In this document: in pieces, positions 29,871 through 41,227 of the stretch | Layout of the letters: every line of letters starts with the position of its first letter | Position numbering within the stretch: position 1 is the first letter of the stretch | From: Caldimonas caldifontis | GTDB taxonomy: Bacteria > Pseudomonadota > Gammaproteobacteria > Burkholderiales > Burkholderiaceae_C | Length of the DNA: 64,000 nucleotides | Direction: 5' to 3' | Assembly: GCF_002930615.1 (NCBI RefSeq) | Contig: NZ_PSNX01000009.1 | Span: 95,730 to 159,729 of the forward strand | Translations under genes and position numbers: made by a program | Notes under the pieces: generated by a model | What the model saw: only the letters and a program-made list of their open reading frames with translations | Told to the model about the DNA's origin: nothing | Databases searched by the model: none

Positions 29871-31013
29871 TCAGGCCACAGGCCTGTCGATGGGATGCAG
29901 CCAGCCGTCATCGGCCCAGCGGGTGAGCAAGGCCCGCGCAGCTTCGCTGGCGCCATCCCAGGCTCTGGCGTCCAGCCTTCGGGTGTCGGCCAGGCGACGC
30001 ATCAGCCGCGCATCGGCGCCCGCGGCGCGGAAGGCTTCACCGTTGATGAAGACATGCTGGCTGTCATACATCATCCGCGTGCGCCGGTCCAGTTGCAGCC
30101 CATGGGAGAGGTCGGCAGCGGAGCCGATGTCGAACCAGACGCCTGATTTCGGCTCGGTGAGGTATTCCCCCAAGGCACATGCCAGCGCACCGCGATCGCG
30201 CAGCAAGGATTGCACGGCGTCGAGCGCAAACTGCTGCAGGGTCTCGGGCACACGGCCCGGCGTCGCAGTCGCAGCCTGCCTGGGATCGGTGTAGAGCGGG
30301 CTGTCGTCCTCGCCCTCACGGGCCTCGAGTTCGCGCACCAGCACCTCGCGCAGCAGTTCTTCCCGGCGCGGTGCGCGAAAGCCGATCGAGGCCGTCATGC
30401 ACTCGCCCTCGGCCACGCCATCGTGGGCCCAGCGCGGCGGCAGGTAGAGCATGTCGCCGGGCTCCAGCACATGCTCCTCCTCGGCCCGGAAGTTGGCAAG
30501 GATCTTGAGCGGCACCCCTTCCACCAGCCGGGCGTCGTCCAGGCGGCCGATGCGCCAGCGGCGCTTGCCATGCACCTGGAGCAGGAAGACGTCGTAGGAA
30601 TCGAAATGCGGGCCGACGCCGCCGCCATCGCTGGCGTAGGAGATCATCAGGTCGTCCAGCCGCGCGTCCGGCACGAAGCGAAAGGCCTGCAGCAGTCGGT
30701 GGGCCGGGTCATGGTGCAGGTCCACGCCCTGCACGAGCACCGTCCAGCCCGGGCGCGACAACGGCGGCAGGGCCCGTCGCGGCAGGGGGCCATGACGCAC
30801 CTGCCAGCGGTGATCGGCCTGGCGGATCAGGCGCGACTCCACATCGTCTCGCGCGGCCAGGGCAAAGAGTTCGTCGCGCGTGGGCAGGTCGATCGGCACG
30901 GGCACGGCCCCGCGGACAAGCAGCGGACGCTTGTGCCAGTGCCGGCGCATGAAGGTCTCGGGGCTGAGCCCCCCGAGCAGGGCCAGGGGTCGTGAAATCT
31001 GCATGGGTGCCAT
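29871..31013 (-). CDS. JmjC/cupin ribosomal oxygenase (YcfD/RoxA-like)
   Basis: 380 residues from ATG 31013 (MAPMQISRPLALLGG); ATG 31024 is also in frame. The JmjC Fe(II) ligands are in VGPHFDSYD (H-x-D) and RWAHDGVAEG (distal His). The YcfD/NO66-type winged-helix C-terminal part follows. Family members are 2-oxoglutarate dioxygenases that hydroxylate an arginine of ribosomal protein L16. Its start lies only 16 bp from the divergent FKBP start, so the promoters overlap. Confidence 0.9.
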   Translation of the reverse strand: MAPMQISRPLALLGGLSPETFMRRHWHKRPLLVRGAVPVPIDLPTRDELFALAARDDVESRLIRQADHRWQVRHGPLPRRALPPLSRPGWTVLVQGVDLHHDPAHRLLQAFRFVPDARLDDLMISYASDGGGVGPHFDSYDVFLLQVHGKRRWRIGRLDDARLVEGVPLKILANFRAEEEHVLEPGDMLYLPPRWAHDGVAEGECMTASIGFRAPRREELLREVLVRELEAREGEDDSPLYTDPRQAATATPGRVPETLQQFALDAVQSLLRDRGALACALGEYLTEPKSGVWFDIGSAADLSHGLQLDRRTRMMYDSQHVFINGEAFRAAGADARLMRRLADTRRLDARAWDGASEAARALLTRWADDGWLHPIDRPVA

Positions 31014-31029
31014 TGTGCGATCATTGCTC

Positions 31030-31527
31030 ATGCGCATCACATCCCCCTGCGTCGTCAGCCTCACCTGGCGACTCGAAGACACCCTGGGCCACCTCATCGA
31101 CGAGCTGGCCGAACCCGTCGAGTTCTTCTACGGCGGCGATGACCTGCTGGCCAAAGTCGAGGAAGCCCTGGAGGGCCAGGATGTGGGCTTCGAAGCCCAT
31201 CTGCACCTGGAACCCGAGCATGCCTTCGGCGACTACGATCCGGCGCTGGTCTTCTTCGAAGACCGCAAGATCTTCTCCGAGCACATCGAACCCGGCATGC
31301 AGTTCGATGGTCTGCCCGAAGGCGTCAAGATCTACACCATCACCGAGGTCTATGACAGCCACGTGGTGCTCGACGGCAACCACCCGCTGGCCGGCATCGC
31401 ACTGCGTCTGGCACTGAAGGTGCGCGACGTGCGCGAGGCCCGTGAGGAAGAGATCGAACGCGGCTCGGTGGGCCTGCCTGTCGTCTCCTTGATGGGTACC
31501 GGGCGGGGCGACGAGCCCCTGCACTGA
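31030..31527 (+). CDS. FKBP-type peptidyl-prolyl isomerase (SlyD-like)
   Basis: 165 residues from ATG 31030. FKBP features: TWRLEDTLGHLIDEL, PVEFFYGGDDLLAKVEEAL, then EPEHAFGDYDPALVFFEDRKIF (the insert-in-flap segment of SlyD), and LAGIALRLALKVRDVREA. It has no His-rich tail. It is a cytoplasmic isomerase/chaperone. The promoter must lie inside the divergent oxygenase gene because only 16 bp separate the start codons. Confidence 0.9.
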   Translation: MRITSPCVVSLTWRLEDTLGHLIDELAEPVEFFYGGDDLLAKVEEALEGQDVGFEAHLHLEPEHAFGDYDPALVFFEDRKIFSEHIEPGMQFDGLPEGVKIYTITEVYDSHVVLDGNHPLAGIALRLALKVRDVREAREEEIERGSVGLPVVSLMGTGRGDEPLH

Positions 31528-31533
31528 TCCCCG

Positions 31534-31983
31534 TCAGCGCCTACCGGTCGAGCCGAAGCCCCCCTCGCCTCGGTGCGAGGCGTCGAAGTCCTCGACGATC
31601 TCGAACTTCGCCTGCACCACCGGCACCAGCACGAGCTGGGCGATGCGCTCCATGGGGTGCACGGTGAAGGTCGTGTGCCCCCGGTTCCAGCAGCTCACCA
31701 TCAGCTGGCCCTGGTAGTCGGAATCGATGAGGCCCACCAGGTTGCCCAGCACGATGCCGTGCTTGTGACCGAGGCCCGAGCGCGGCAGGATGAGCGCAGC
31801 GAGCCCTGGATCGGCGATATGGATGGCCAGACCGGTGGGGATCAGTTCGGTCTGCCCGGGCTCGAGCACCAGCGGTGCATCGAGGCAGGCGCGCAGGTCC
31901 AGGCCGGCGCTGCCGGCAGTGGCGTAGGCGGGCAGGTGCCCGGCCATGCGGCCGTCGAGCACCTTCAGGGCAATCGGGGTCAT
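31534..31983 (-). CDS. dut: Deoxyuridine 5'-triphosphate nucleotidohydrolase
   Basis: 149 residues. All five trimeric dUTPase motifs are visible: [10 protein letters not shown] (1), [10 protein letters not shown] (2), [14 protein letters not shown] (3), [10 protein letters not shown] (4) and [11 protein letters not shown] (5). It converts dUTP to dUMP and PPi. Its start overlaps the dfp stop (31980-31983), the common dfp-dut arrangement. Confidence 0.97.
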   Translation of the reverse strand: MTPIALKVLDGRMAGHLPAYATAGSAGLDLRACLDAPLVLEPGQTELIPTGLAIHIADPGLAALILPRSGLGHKHGIVLGNLVGLIDSDYQGQLMVSCWNRGHTTFTVHPMERIAQLVLVPVVQAKFEIVEDFDASHRGEGGFGSTGRR

Positions 31984-33230
31984 GCGGAAGCGGCGTCCAG
32001 GCGGTTGGCGATCTCGTGCACCAGCAGGCGCGCGAGGGAGAGCTTGTCGGTGCGCCGACCGTCCTCGGGCAAAGGGCGCTCCCCCGCCGCATCGACCAGC
32101 AGCACCGCATTGTCATCCTGGCCGAAGGTGGCCGGGCCGAGGTTGGCCACGAGCAGCGGCACCCCCTTGCGCTCACGCTTGGCACGGGCATGCTCGGCGA
32201 GCTTTTCGCTTTCGGCAGCAAAGCCCACGCAGTAGGGCGCCTTGGGCAGGCGGGCCACGCCGGCCAGGATGTCGGGGTTCTCGACGAAGCTCAGCGCCGG
32301 GCACTGGCCCGAGCCGTCCTTCTTGAGCTTGTGTTCGGCAGCCGTGGCCGGGCGCCAGTCGGCCACCGCGGCCGTGGCGATGAAGACATCGTGCTCAGGG
32401 GCCAGCGGCAGCACGGCATCGCGCATCTGCACGGCGCTGCGCACGTCGATGCGGCGCACGCCGCGCGGCGTGGCTTGCGACACCGGGCCGGCCACGAGCG
32501 TGACCTCGGCGCCCGCTTCCCGGGCCGCGCGGGCCAGCGCAAAACCCATCTTGCCGCTGGACAGGTTGGTGATGCCGCGCACGGGGTCGATGGCCTCGAA
32601 GGTGGGCCCGGCCGTGATCAGCACGCGGCGGCCGCGCAGCGGCTTGGGCTGGAAGAAGGCCACGATCTCGTCGAAGAGTTCCTCGGGCTCCAGCATGCGG
32701 CCATCCCCGATCTCGCCACAGGCCTGGTCGCCGTGGGCCGGGCCCAGCAGCACGGCCCCATCGGCCACCACCTGCGCCACGTTGCGACGCGTGGCCGGGT
32801 GCGACCACATCTCGCGATTCATCGCCGGCGCCAGCAGCAAGGGGCAGGGCTGCTGCGCCATCGTCCAGGGGCGGGCCAGGCACATCAGGCTGATGAGGTC
32901 GTCGGCGCGACCTTGCGCCAGCGCCGCGATGCAGTCCGCGCTGGCCGGCGCAACCACGATGGCGTCGGCCCCGCGCGTGAGGTTGATGTGCGCCATGTTG
33001 TTCGGCTCGCGCGCGTCCCACTGGCTCGTTGTGACCGGCTGCCCCGACAGGGCCTGCATCGTGACGGCCGTGATGAAGTGCTCGGCGGCTTCGCTCATCA
33101 CGACTTGCACCGAGGCCCCCGCCTTGACGAGCAGGCGCAGCAGTTCGGCACTCTTGTAACAGGCAATGCCGCCAGAGAGGGCCAGCACCAGACGGCGGCC
33201 CCGCAGGGCGGGAAGGGATTCGGGCTTCAC
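31980..33230 (-). CDS. coaBC: Phosphopantothenoylcysteine decarboxylase/ligase
   Basis: 416 residues from GTG 33230 ([26 protein letters not shown]). An in-frame ATG at 33314 would extend the protein by 28 residues through an AT-rich segment that holds two operator-like repeats, so the shorter form is more likely. CoaC motifs ([24 protein letters not shown]) and CoaB motifs ([31 protein letters not shown]) are present. It catalyses the second and third steps from phosphopantothenate to phosphopantetheine in coenzyme A synthesis. It is coupled to dut. Confidence 0.95.
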   Translation of the reverse strand: MKPESLPALRGRRLVLALSGGIACYKSAELLRLLVKAGASVQVVMSEAAEHFITAVTMQALSGQPVTTSQWDAREPNNMAHINLTRGADAIVVAPASADCIAALAQGRADDLISLMCLARPWTMAQQPCPLLLAPAMNREMWSHPATRRNVAQVVADGAVLLGPAHGDQACGEIGDGRMLEPEELFDEIVAFFQPKPLRGRRVLITAGPTFEAIDPVRGITNLSSGKMGFALARAAREAGAEVTLVAGPVSQATPRGVRRIDVRSAVQMRDAVLPLAPEHDVFIATAAVADWRPATAAEHKLKKDGSGQCPALSFVENPDILAGVARLPKAPYCVGFAAESEKLAEHARAKRERKGVPLLVANLGPATFGQDDNAVLLVDAAGERPLPEDGRRTDKLSLARLLVHEIANRLDAASA

Positions 33231-33266
33231 GGGCGGCACTTTACCCGAGCCATCGCCTTGGGAATT

Positions 33267-33298
33267 TTCTGTGATTTCAGTAATTTCTGAAATTTCAG
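33267..33298. promoter_or_regulatory. Tandem operator between dfp and the GbsR/MarR regulator
   Basis: Two direct copies of TTCTGNNATTTCAG (33267-33280 and 33285-33298), 18 bp apart. The second contains the perfect palindrome CTGAAATTTCAG (33287-33298). Centre-to-centre spacing is close to two helical turns, consistent with two dimers on one face of DNA. The likely ligand is the regulator encoded 40 bp downstream. Confidence 0.5.
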
Positions 33299-33337
33299 GC
33301 GAAACTTGCCACATATCAAGATCCGGTCGAGGCCTCC

Positions 33338-33898
33338 ATGACCACCATGACTCCCCTGGTACGCAGCTTCGTCTCCCATTTCGGCGAGATGGGCAGCCGC
33401 TGGGGCATCAATCGCACCGTCGGGCAGATCTATGCCCTGCTCTTCGTCTCGCCGCATCCGCTGAACGCCGAGGACATCGCGGAGAAGCTGGAGTTCTCGC
33501 GCTCGAACGTCAGCATGGGCCTGAAGGAGCTTCAGGCCTGGCGGCTGGTGAAGCTCAAGCATCTTGCCGGCGACCGTCGCGACCATTTCGAGGCCCCCAC
33601 CGACGCCTGGGAGATTTTCCGCACCCTGGCCGAGGAGCGCCGCCGTCGCGAGATCGAGCCCACGCTGTCGATGCTGCGCAATGCCCTGCTGGAAGAACCC
33701 ACGCAGGAGGAAGACCGCATCGCCCAGGAACGCATGAAAGGCATGCACGACCTCATCGAACTGATGACCACCTGGTTCGACGACGTGCAGCGCATGGATG
33801 CCCAGACGCTCGCCCAGCTCATGAAGATGGGCTCGCGCGTGGGCAAGCTGCTCGAATACACCGGCAAGCTGCGGCCCCAGCCTGCCTTGTCCCGCTGA
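33338..33898 (+). CDS. GbsR/MarR family transcriptional regulator
   Basis: 186 residues from ATG 33338. The winged-helix part (AEDIAEKLEFSRSNVSMGLKELQAW) and the preceding GxxxGRTxGQI-like pattern (WGINRTVGQIYALLFVS) identify the GbsR family. It lies 21 bp before the cyd operon, so it probably controls that operon and itself through the palindromes at 33267-33298. It has no ligand-binding Cys that I can assign. Confidence 0.88.
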   Translation: MTTMTPLVRSFVSHFGEMGSRWGINRTVGQIYALLFVSPHPLNAEDIAEKLEFSRSNVSMGLKELQAWRLVKLKHLAGDRRDHFEAPTDAWEIFRTLAEERRRREIEPTLSMLRNALLEEPTQEEDRIAQERMKGMHDLIELMTTWFDDVQRMDAQTLAQLMKMGSRVGKLLEYTGKLRPQPALSR

Positions 33899-33919
33899 CC
33901 AACTGCCCTGCACACCGCC

Positions 33920-35281
33920 ATGGACGCCCTCCTCCTCGCCCGCCTGCAGTTCGCGGCCAACATCACCTTCCACATCCTCTTTCCCACCATCACGATCGCG
34001 TTGTGCTGGGTCCTGCTCTTCTTCCGCTGGCGCTGGCTGCGCACGCAGGATGCTGCCTGGCTCGGCGCCTACCGCTTCTGGACCAAGGTCTTCGCGCTGA
34101 GCTTCGCGCTTGGGGTGGTGTCGGGCATCACGATGAGCTTCCAGTTCGGCACCAACTGGCCGGGTTTCATGGAACGCGTGGGCAACATTGCCGGCCCCCT
34201 GCTGGGCTACGAGGTGTTGACCGCCTTCTTCCTGGAAGCCACCTTCCTGGGGGTGATGCTCTTCGGTCACGGCAAGGTGAGTGAAAGGGTGCACCTGCTC
34301 GCCACCTTCCTGGTGGCCCTGGGCACGACGATGAGCGCCTTCTGGATCCTCAGCCTCAATTCGTGGATGCAGACACCCGCCGGCTACGAGATCATCAATG
34401 GCGAATTCCACGTGACAAGCTGGGCCGAGGTGGTCTTCAACCCCTCCTTCCCCTACCGCCTGAGCCACATGCTGCTCGCCTCCGGTCTGACGGTGGCCTT
34501 CCTGCTGGCGGGTTTGAGCGCCTGGCAGGTCCTCAAGAACAAGGCGAATGCCTCCACGCCCAAGGTGATGCGCACCGGCCTCACGCTGGGCGCGGTGCTC
34601 ATCCCGCTGCAGATCTTCGTGGGTGACCTGCACGGCCTGAACACCCTGGAGCATCAACCCCAGAAGATCGCGGCCATGGAAGGTGTGTGGGAGACCGAGC
34701 GGGGTGCTCCGCTGCTGCTGTTCGCATGGCCCGACGAGGCGACGCGCAGCAACCGCTTCGAAGTGGGCATCCCCAAAGGGGCCAGCCTCATCCTCACGCA
34801 TGAACTCGACGGCGAAATCCGTGGCCTCAATGAATTTCTCGGCTCGCACCCGCCGGTCGCACCTGTCTTCTTCGGCTTTCGCATCATGGTGGGCACGGGA
34901 GTGCTGATGCTGCTGATGAGCTGGCTGGGCTGGTGGATGCTGCGCCGGCGCGGCTGGGCACCCGATGGGCTTCCGCGCCCCCTGCTCTGGGGTCTGACCG
35001 CCATGAGCTTCTCCGGCTGGGTGGCCACGGTCGCCGGCTGGTACGTCACGGAGATCGGCCGCCAGCCCTACATCGTGCAAGGCCTGCTGCGCACGGCCGA
35101 GGTTGCGTCAACCACTCCCGCACCGATGATCGCGCTCACCCTGGCCGCCTACGTCACGGTCTATCTCGCCCTGATCGTGGCCTACGTTGGCGTGATCGCC
35201 CACATGGCAGGCAAGCCCATCGACGCCCCGGTGCGCTACGCCAGCACCCGCCTGACCCAGGCCACGGAGGCCCGCTCATGA
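33920..35281 (+). CDS. cioA: Cytochrome bd-type ubiquinol oxidase subunit I (CIO type)
   Basis: 453 residues with about nine membrane segments. Heme ligands: His near the N-terminus (NITFHILFPTIT), His in YRLSHMLLASG and the Glu pair in LGYEVLTAFFLEATF. The Q-loop is short and the GRQP motif is varied to GRQPYIVQG, features of cyanide-insensitive oxidases (CioA) rather than E. coli CydA. It oxidises quinol and reduces O2 to water with low proton yield. Its stop overlaps the cydB start. Confidence 0.94.
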   Translation: MDALLLARLQFAANITFHILFPTITIALCWVLLFFRWRWLRTQDAAWLGAYRFWTKVFALSFALGVVSGITMSFQFGTNWPGFMERVGNIAGPLLGYEVLTAFFLEATFLGVMLFGHGKVSERVHLLATFLVALGTTMSAFWILSLNSWMQTPAGYEIINGEFHVTSWAEVVFNPSFPYRLSHMLLASGLTVAFLLAGLSAWQVLKNKANASTPKVMRTGLTLGAVLIPLQIFVGDLHGLNTLEHQPQKIAAMEGVWETERGAPLLLFAWPDEATRSNRFEVGIPKGASLILTHELDGEIRGLNEFLGSHPPVAPVFFGFRIMVGTGVLMLLMSWLGWWMLRRRGWAPDGLPRPLLWGLTAMSFSGWVATVAGWYVTEIGRQPYIVQGLLRTAEVASTTPAPMIALTLAAYVTVYLALIVAYVGVIAHMAGKPIDAPVRYASTRLTQATEARS

Positions 35282-36273
35282 GCTTCGACGACACCCTGCC
35301 CCTGATCTTCATGGCCGTGATGGGCCTGGCCATGCTCGCCTACGTCGTGCTCGACGGCTTCGACCTGGGCGTGGGCATGCTGATGCACCGCGCCACCCCC
35401 GAGCAGAAGGACGTGATGGTCTCGTCCATCGGACCCTTCTGGGATGCCAACGAGACCTGGCTGGTGCTGGGCGTGGGCATCCTGCTGATCGCCTTCCCCA
35501 AGGCTCACGGCATCGTGCTCACGGCCTTGTACCTGCCCGTGGCGGTGATGCTCATCGGCCTGATCCTGCGCGGTGTGGCCTTCGACTTCCGCGTCAAAGC
35601 TCAGGATGAGCACAAGCCCCTGTGGAACCGTGCCTTCTTCGTGGGCTCGATGATGGCCTCGCTGGCCCAGGGCTGGATGCTGGGCCGCTACATCACCGGC
35701 TTTGCCGACGGCTGGCAGTTCACCGCCTTCGCGGCCGCGATCGCCATCGCCCTGGCAACGGCCTATGTGCTGCTGGGGGCGACCTGGCTGATCATGAAGA
35801 CCGAAGGCGACTTGCAGGCCCGGGCCGCCGGCTGGGCCCGGCTGGCCTGGCTGCCGGTGGCCGTGGGGATGGCGCTCATCTCGCTGGCCACCCCATGGGT
35901 CAGCGAGACCGTGCGCAGCCGTTGGTTCTCGATGCCCGAGTTCATCGCCCTGCTGCCCATCCCGCTCGTCACGGCCGCGGCTCTGGTGACCCTGCGCGTG
36001 GTACTGAACTCGCCACGCATCCTGGGCCGCCTGTGCTGGGTGCCCTTTGCGCTGGTGGTGGCCGTGTTCGTGCTGGGCTTCTTCGGCCTGGCCTACAGCC
36101 TCTACCCCTATGTGGTGATGGACAGGCTCACCATCTGGGAAGCCGCCAGCGCCCCGGCCTCGTTGAAGGTGATCCTCTTCGGCACGGCGCTCACCGTGCC
36201 GGCCATCATCGGCTACACCGTCTTTGCCTACCGGGTGTTCTGGGGCAAGGCGCGTGAACTGACCTACGCCTGA
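35278..36273 (+). CDS. cioB: Cytochrome bd-type ubiquinol oxidase subunit II
   Basis: 331 residues from ATG 35278, overlapping cioA by 4 nt (ATGA). The opening (VVLDGFDLGVGML, then GPFWDANETWLVLG) is the CydB/CioB signature and about eight membrane segments follow. It assembles with CioA as the second subunit. No CydX-like small third subunit was found after it. Confidence 0.95.
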   Translation: MSFDDTLPLIFMAVMGLAMLAYVVLDGFDLGVGMLMHRATPEQKDVMVSSIGPFWDANETWLVLGVGILLIAFPKAHGIVLTALYLPVAVMLIGLILRGVAFDFRVKAQDEHKPLWNRAFFVGSMMASLAQGWMLGRYITGFADGWQFTAFAAAIAIALATAYVLLGATWLIMKTEGDLQARAAGWARLAWLPVAVGMALISLATPWVSETVRSRWFSMPEFIALLPIPLVTAAALVTLRVVLNSPRILGRLCWVPFALVVAVFVLGFFGLAYSLYPYVVMDRLTIWEAASAPASLKVILFGTALTVPAIIGYTVFAYRVFWGKARELTYA

Positions 36274-36282
36274 GCCGACAGT

Positions 36283-36891
36283 TCAGCGTCGCGGCAGTCC
36301 GTCAGGGTCGGACGCCGGCCCGACGGGCGGCACGCGCGAGAGCTGCAGCACCTGGGCGGCGGGTGCATCGGTCAGCGTGGTGACCGAGCCCAGACCCAGG
36401 TCCATCGACCCGCCCACGCGGCGATAACGGGCCTGCCACTGGCGCCGCCAGGCGCCCGCGCGCTCGATGTGGCGCTCGAACTGCACCTGCACGCGGGCCC
36501 CGCGGCTGCCGAGCTGGCCGATGGCCTGCTGCAGCGCAAGGAACACCGCCGGCCCCGCGCTGCGCTCGGCCCACACGGTGCAGGCCCCATCGGTGGTGGT
36601 GGCCAGCATCACGGCCCCGTCGGGGCTGCGCAGCACGGCGCCCGCGCGGCCGGCCAGCAAGGCCCCCACCTCGGGGAAAATCGGGTCAAGCGGGTCGAAG
36701 CCCTGGGTGAGCGCCCAATCCATCACCGGCACCGGTTCCCCTTCATGGGCCACACAGCCTTCGACGAACCAGCGCACCACCTCGGCCGGCACGGCTTCAC
36801 GTGAGGCGCTGGGCTCCTGAGCCCAGACGCTGGAGGCACCGGCAGCGCACAACGCCGCGGCCAGGCCTGCAAGACGCCAGCGAGCCGTCAC
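36283..36891 (-). CDS. Exported hypothetical protein (NMCC_0638-like)
   Basis: 202 residues from GTG 36891 (VTARWRLAGLAAALCAAGASSVWA), a signal peptide cleaved before QEP. The longer frame to 37014 would enter alaS, so I chose the later start. The mature part contains VVRWFVEGCVAHEG and SPDGAVMLATTTDGACTVWAERS, two conserved-looking Cys residues about 90 residues apart that could form a disulfide. The comparison with the NMCC_0638 family is from memory and is tentative. It follows alaS by 13 bp and may be cotranscribed. Confidence 0.65.
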   Translation of the reverse strand: MTARWRLAGLAAALCAAGASSVWAQEPSASREAVPAEVVRWFVEGCVAHEGEPVPVMDWALTQGFDPLDPIFPEVGALLAGRAGAVLRSPDGAVMLATTTDGACTVWAERSAGPAVFLALQQAIGQLGSRGARVQVQFERHIERAGAWRRQWQARYRRVGGSMDLGLGSVTTLTDAPAAQVLQLSRVPPVGPASDPDGLPRR

Positions 36892-36904
36892 GGGCGCTGC
36901 GCCC

Positions 36905-39532
<2,628 letters not shown>

Positions 39533-39621
39533 CCGGGGGCTTTCTGGGCAGGCAAGACATTTCGCCAGACGCATGGGTCGCGGCGCGACCCGGTAAATGC
39601 TTGATTTGGCGAAGTTTTCGA

Positions 39622-39627
39622 TTATAG
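39622..39627 (-). promoter_or_regulatory. Candidate -10 box of alaS
   Basis: TATAAT on the minus strand about 90 bp upstream of the alaS start; I see no good -35 at the right spacing. Confidence 0.35.
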
Positions 39628-39721
39628 GAAGCCCGCCGCTGCCATGTATTGCGTCGCCCAGGTGTCAGCGCTTCGCCGCCTCGCGTCCTATGATCGATGC
39701 ACCCGATTCATCCGAGGACGC

Positions 39722-41206
39722 ATGCCCATGGATTCCGCCCCCTCCCCCCTGGCCACCCTCAAGGACCCCAGCCTGCTGAAGACCGACGCTCTGATCAACG
39801 GGCAGTGGGTCGCAGGCAGCCGGCGCTTCGAGGTGAGCGACCCCGCCACCGGCCAGCACCTGGCCGACGTCGCCAACCTCGGCGCGGCGGACACGGAACA
39901 GGCCATTGCCGCCGCCCACGCCGCCTGGCCGGCCTGGCGGGCCCAGACGGCCAAGCAGCGCGCCGCCGTGCTGATGAAGTGGTTTCAGCTCCTGAACGAG
40001 CACGCCGACGACCTGGCCCGCCTGATGACCGCCGAACAGGGCAAGCCCCTGGCCGAGGCCCGGGGCGAGGTCATCTACGCCGCCAGCTTCGTCGAATGGT
40101 TTGCCGAAGAGGCCAAGCGGGTCTACGGCGAAACCGTGCCTACCACCGACCCCACCAAGCGCTACCTGGTCATCAAGCAGCCCATCGGCGTGTGCGCGGC
40201 CATCACGCCCTGGAACTTCCCCATCGCCATGATCACCCGCAAGGTGGCGCCGGCCCTGGCCGCGGGGTGCCCGGTGGTGATCAAGCCGGCCGAGCAGACG
40301 CCGCTGTCGGCCCTGGCCGCCGCCGAACTCGCCCAACGCGCCGGCATGCCGCCAGGGGTGCTGAACATCGTCACCGGCGACAGCACGCAGTCCGTCGAGA
40401 TCGGCAAGGTGCTGTGCGGCAGCGACGTGGTGCGCCATCTGTCCTTCACCGGCTCCACCGAGGTCGGCCGCATCCTGATGCAGCAATGTGCCCCCACGAT
40501 CAAGAAGATATCGCTGGAACTGGGCGGCAACGCACCCTTCATCGTCTTCGACGATGCCGACGTGGACAGCGCGGTGGAAGGCGCCATGGCCAGCAAGTAC
40601 CGCAATGCGGGCCAGACCTGCGTGTGCGCCAACCGCCTGTACGTGCAGGACGGCATCTACGAGGCCTTCACCGCGAAGCTGGCCGAGAAGGTGCGCAATC
40701 TCAAGGTGGGCAATGGCTTCGAGGCCGGCGTGCAGCTCGGCCCGCTGATCGACGAGCCGGCCCTGGCCAAGGTGGAGGCCCACGTGGCCGACGCCACGGC
40801 CAAGGGGGCACGGGTGCTGACCGGCGGCCAGCGCATGGGTGAGCGCTTCTTCTCGCCCACCGTGCTGGCCGACGTGACGCCCGACATGCTGTGCTCGCGC
40901 GAGGAAACCTTCGGCCCGGTGGCCCCGGTGTTCCGCTTCAAGACCGAGGACGAGGTCATCGCCCTGGCCAACGCCACGGAATTTGGTCTTGCAAGCTACT
41001 TCTTTAGCCGCGACATCGGCCGCATCTTCCGGGTGGCCGAGGGGCTGGAGTACGGCATGGTGGGCATCAACACCGGCCTGATCTCGGTGGCCGAGGTGCC
41101 GTTCGGCGGGGTCAAGCAATCGGGCCTGGGCCGCGAGGGCTCGCACCATGGCATGGACGATTACGTCGAGCTGAAGTACCTCTGCCTGGGCGACCTGCAC
41201 AAGTGA
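39722..41206 (+). CDS. gabD: NAD(P)-dependent succinate-semialdehyde dehydrogenase
   Basis: 494 residues from ATG 39722, preceded by CGAGGACGC. ALDH family motifs: TPWNFPIAMITRK, FTGSTEVGRI, catalytic Glu in LELGGNAPFIVF, catalytic Cys in GQTCVCANRLYV and the C-terminal PFGGVKQSGLGREGS. Overall pattern is GabD-like, so it most likely oxidises succinate semialdehyde or a related semialdehyde; cofactor choice cannot be settled from sequence. Confidence 0.9.
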   Translation: MPMDSAPSPLATLKDPSLLKTDALINGQWVAGSRRFEVSDPATGQHLADVANLGAADTEQAIAAAHAAWPAWRAQTAKQRAAVLMKWFQLLNEHADDLARLMTAEQGKPLAEARGEVIYAASFVEWFAEEAKRVYGETVPTTDPTKRYLVIKQPIGVCAAITPWNFPIAMITRKVAPALAAGCPVVIKPAEQTPLSALAAAELAQRAGMPPGVLNIVTGDSTQSVEIGKVLCGSDVVRHLSFTGSTEVGRILMQQCAPTIKKISLELGGNAPFIVFDDADVDSAVEGAMASKYRNAGQTCVCANRLYVQDGIYEAFTAKLAEKVRNLKVGNGFEAGVQLGPLIDEPALAKVEAHVADATAKGARVLTGGQRMGERFFSPTVLADVTPDMLCSREETFGPVAPVFRFKTEDEVIALANATEFGLASYFFSRDIGRIFRVAEGLEYGMVGINTGLISVAEVPFGGVKQSGLGREGSHHGMDDYVELKYLCLGDLHK

Positions 41207-41227
41207 GATGAGGCGACGCCTCGCACG

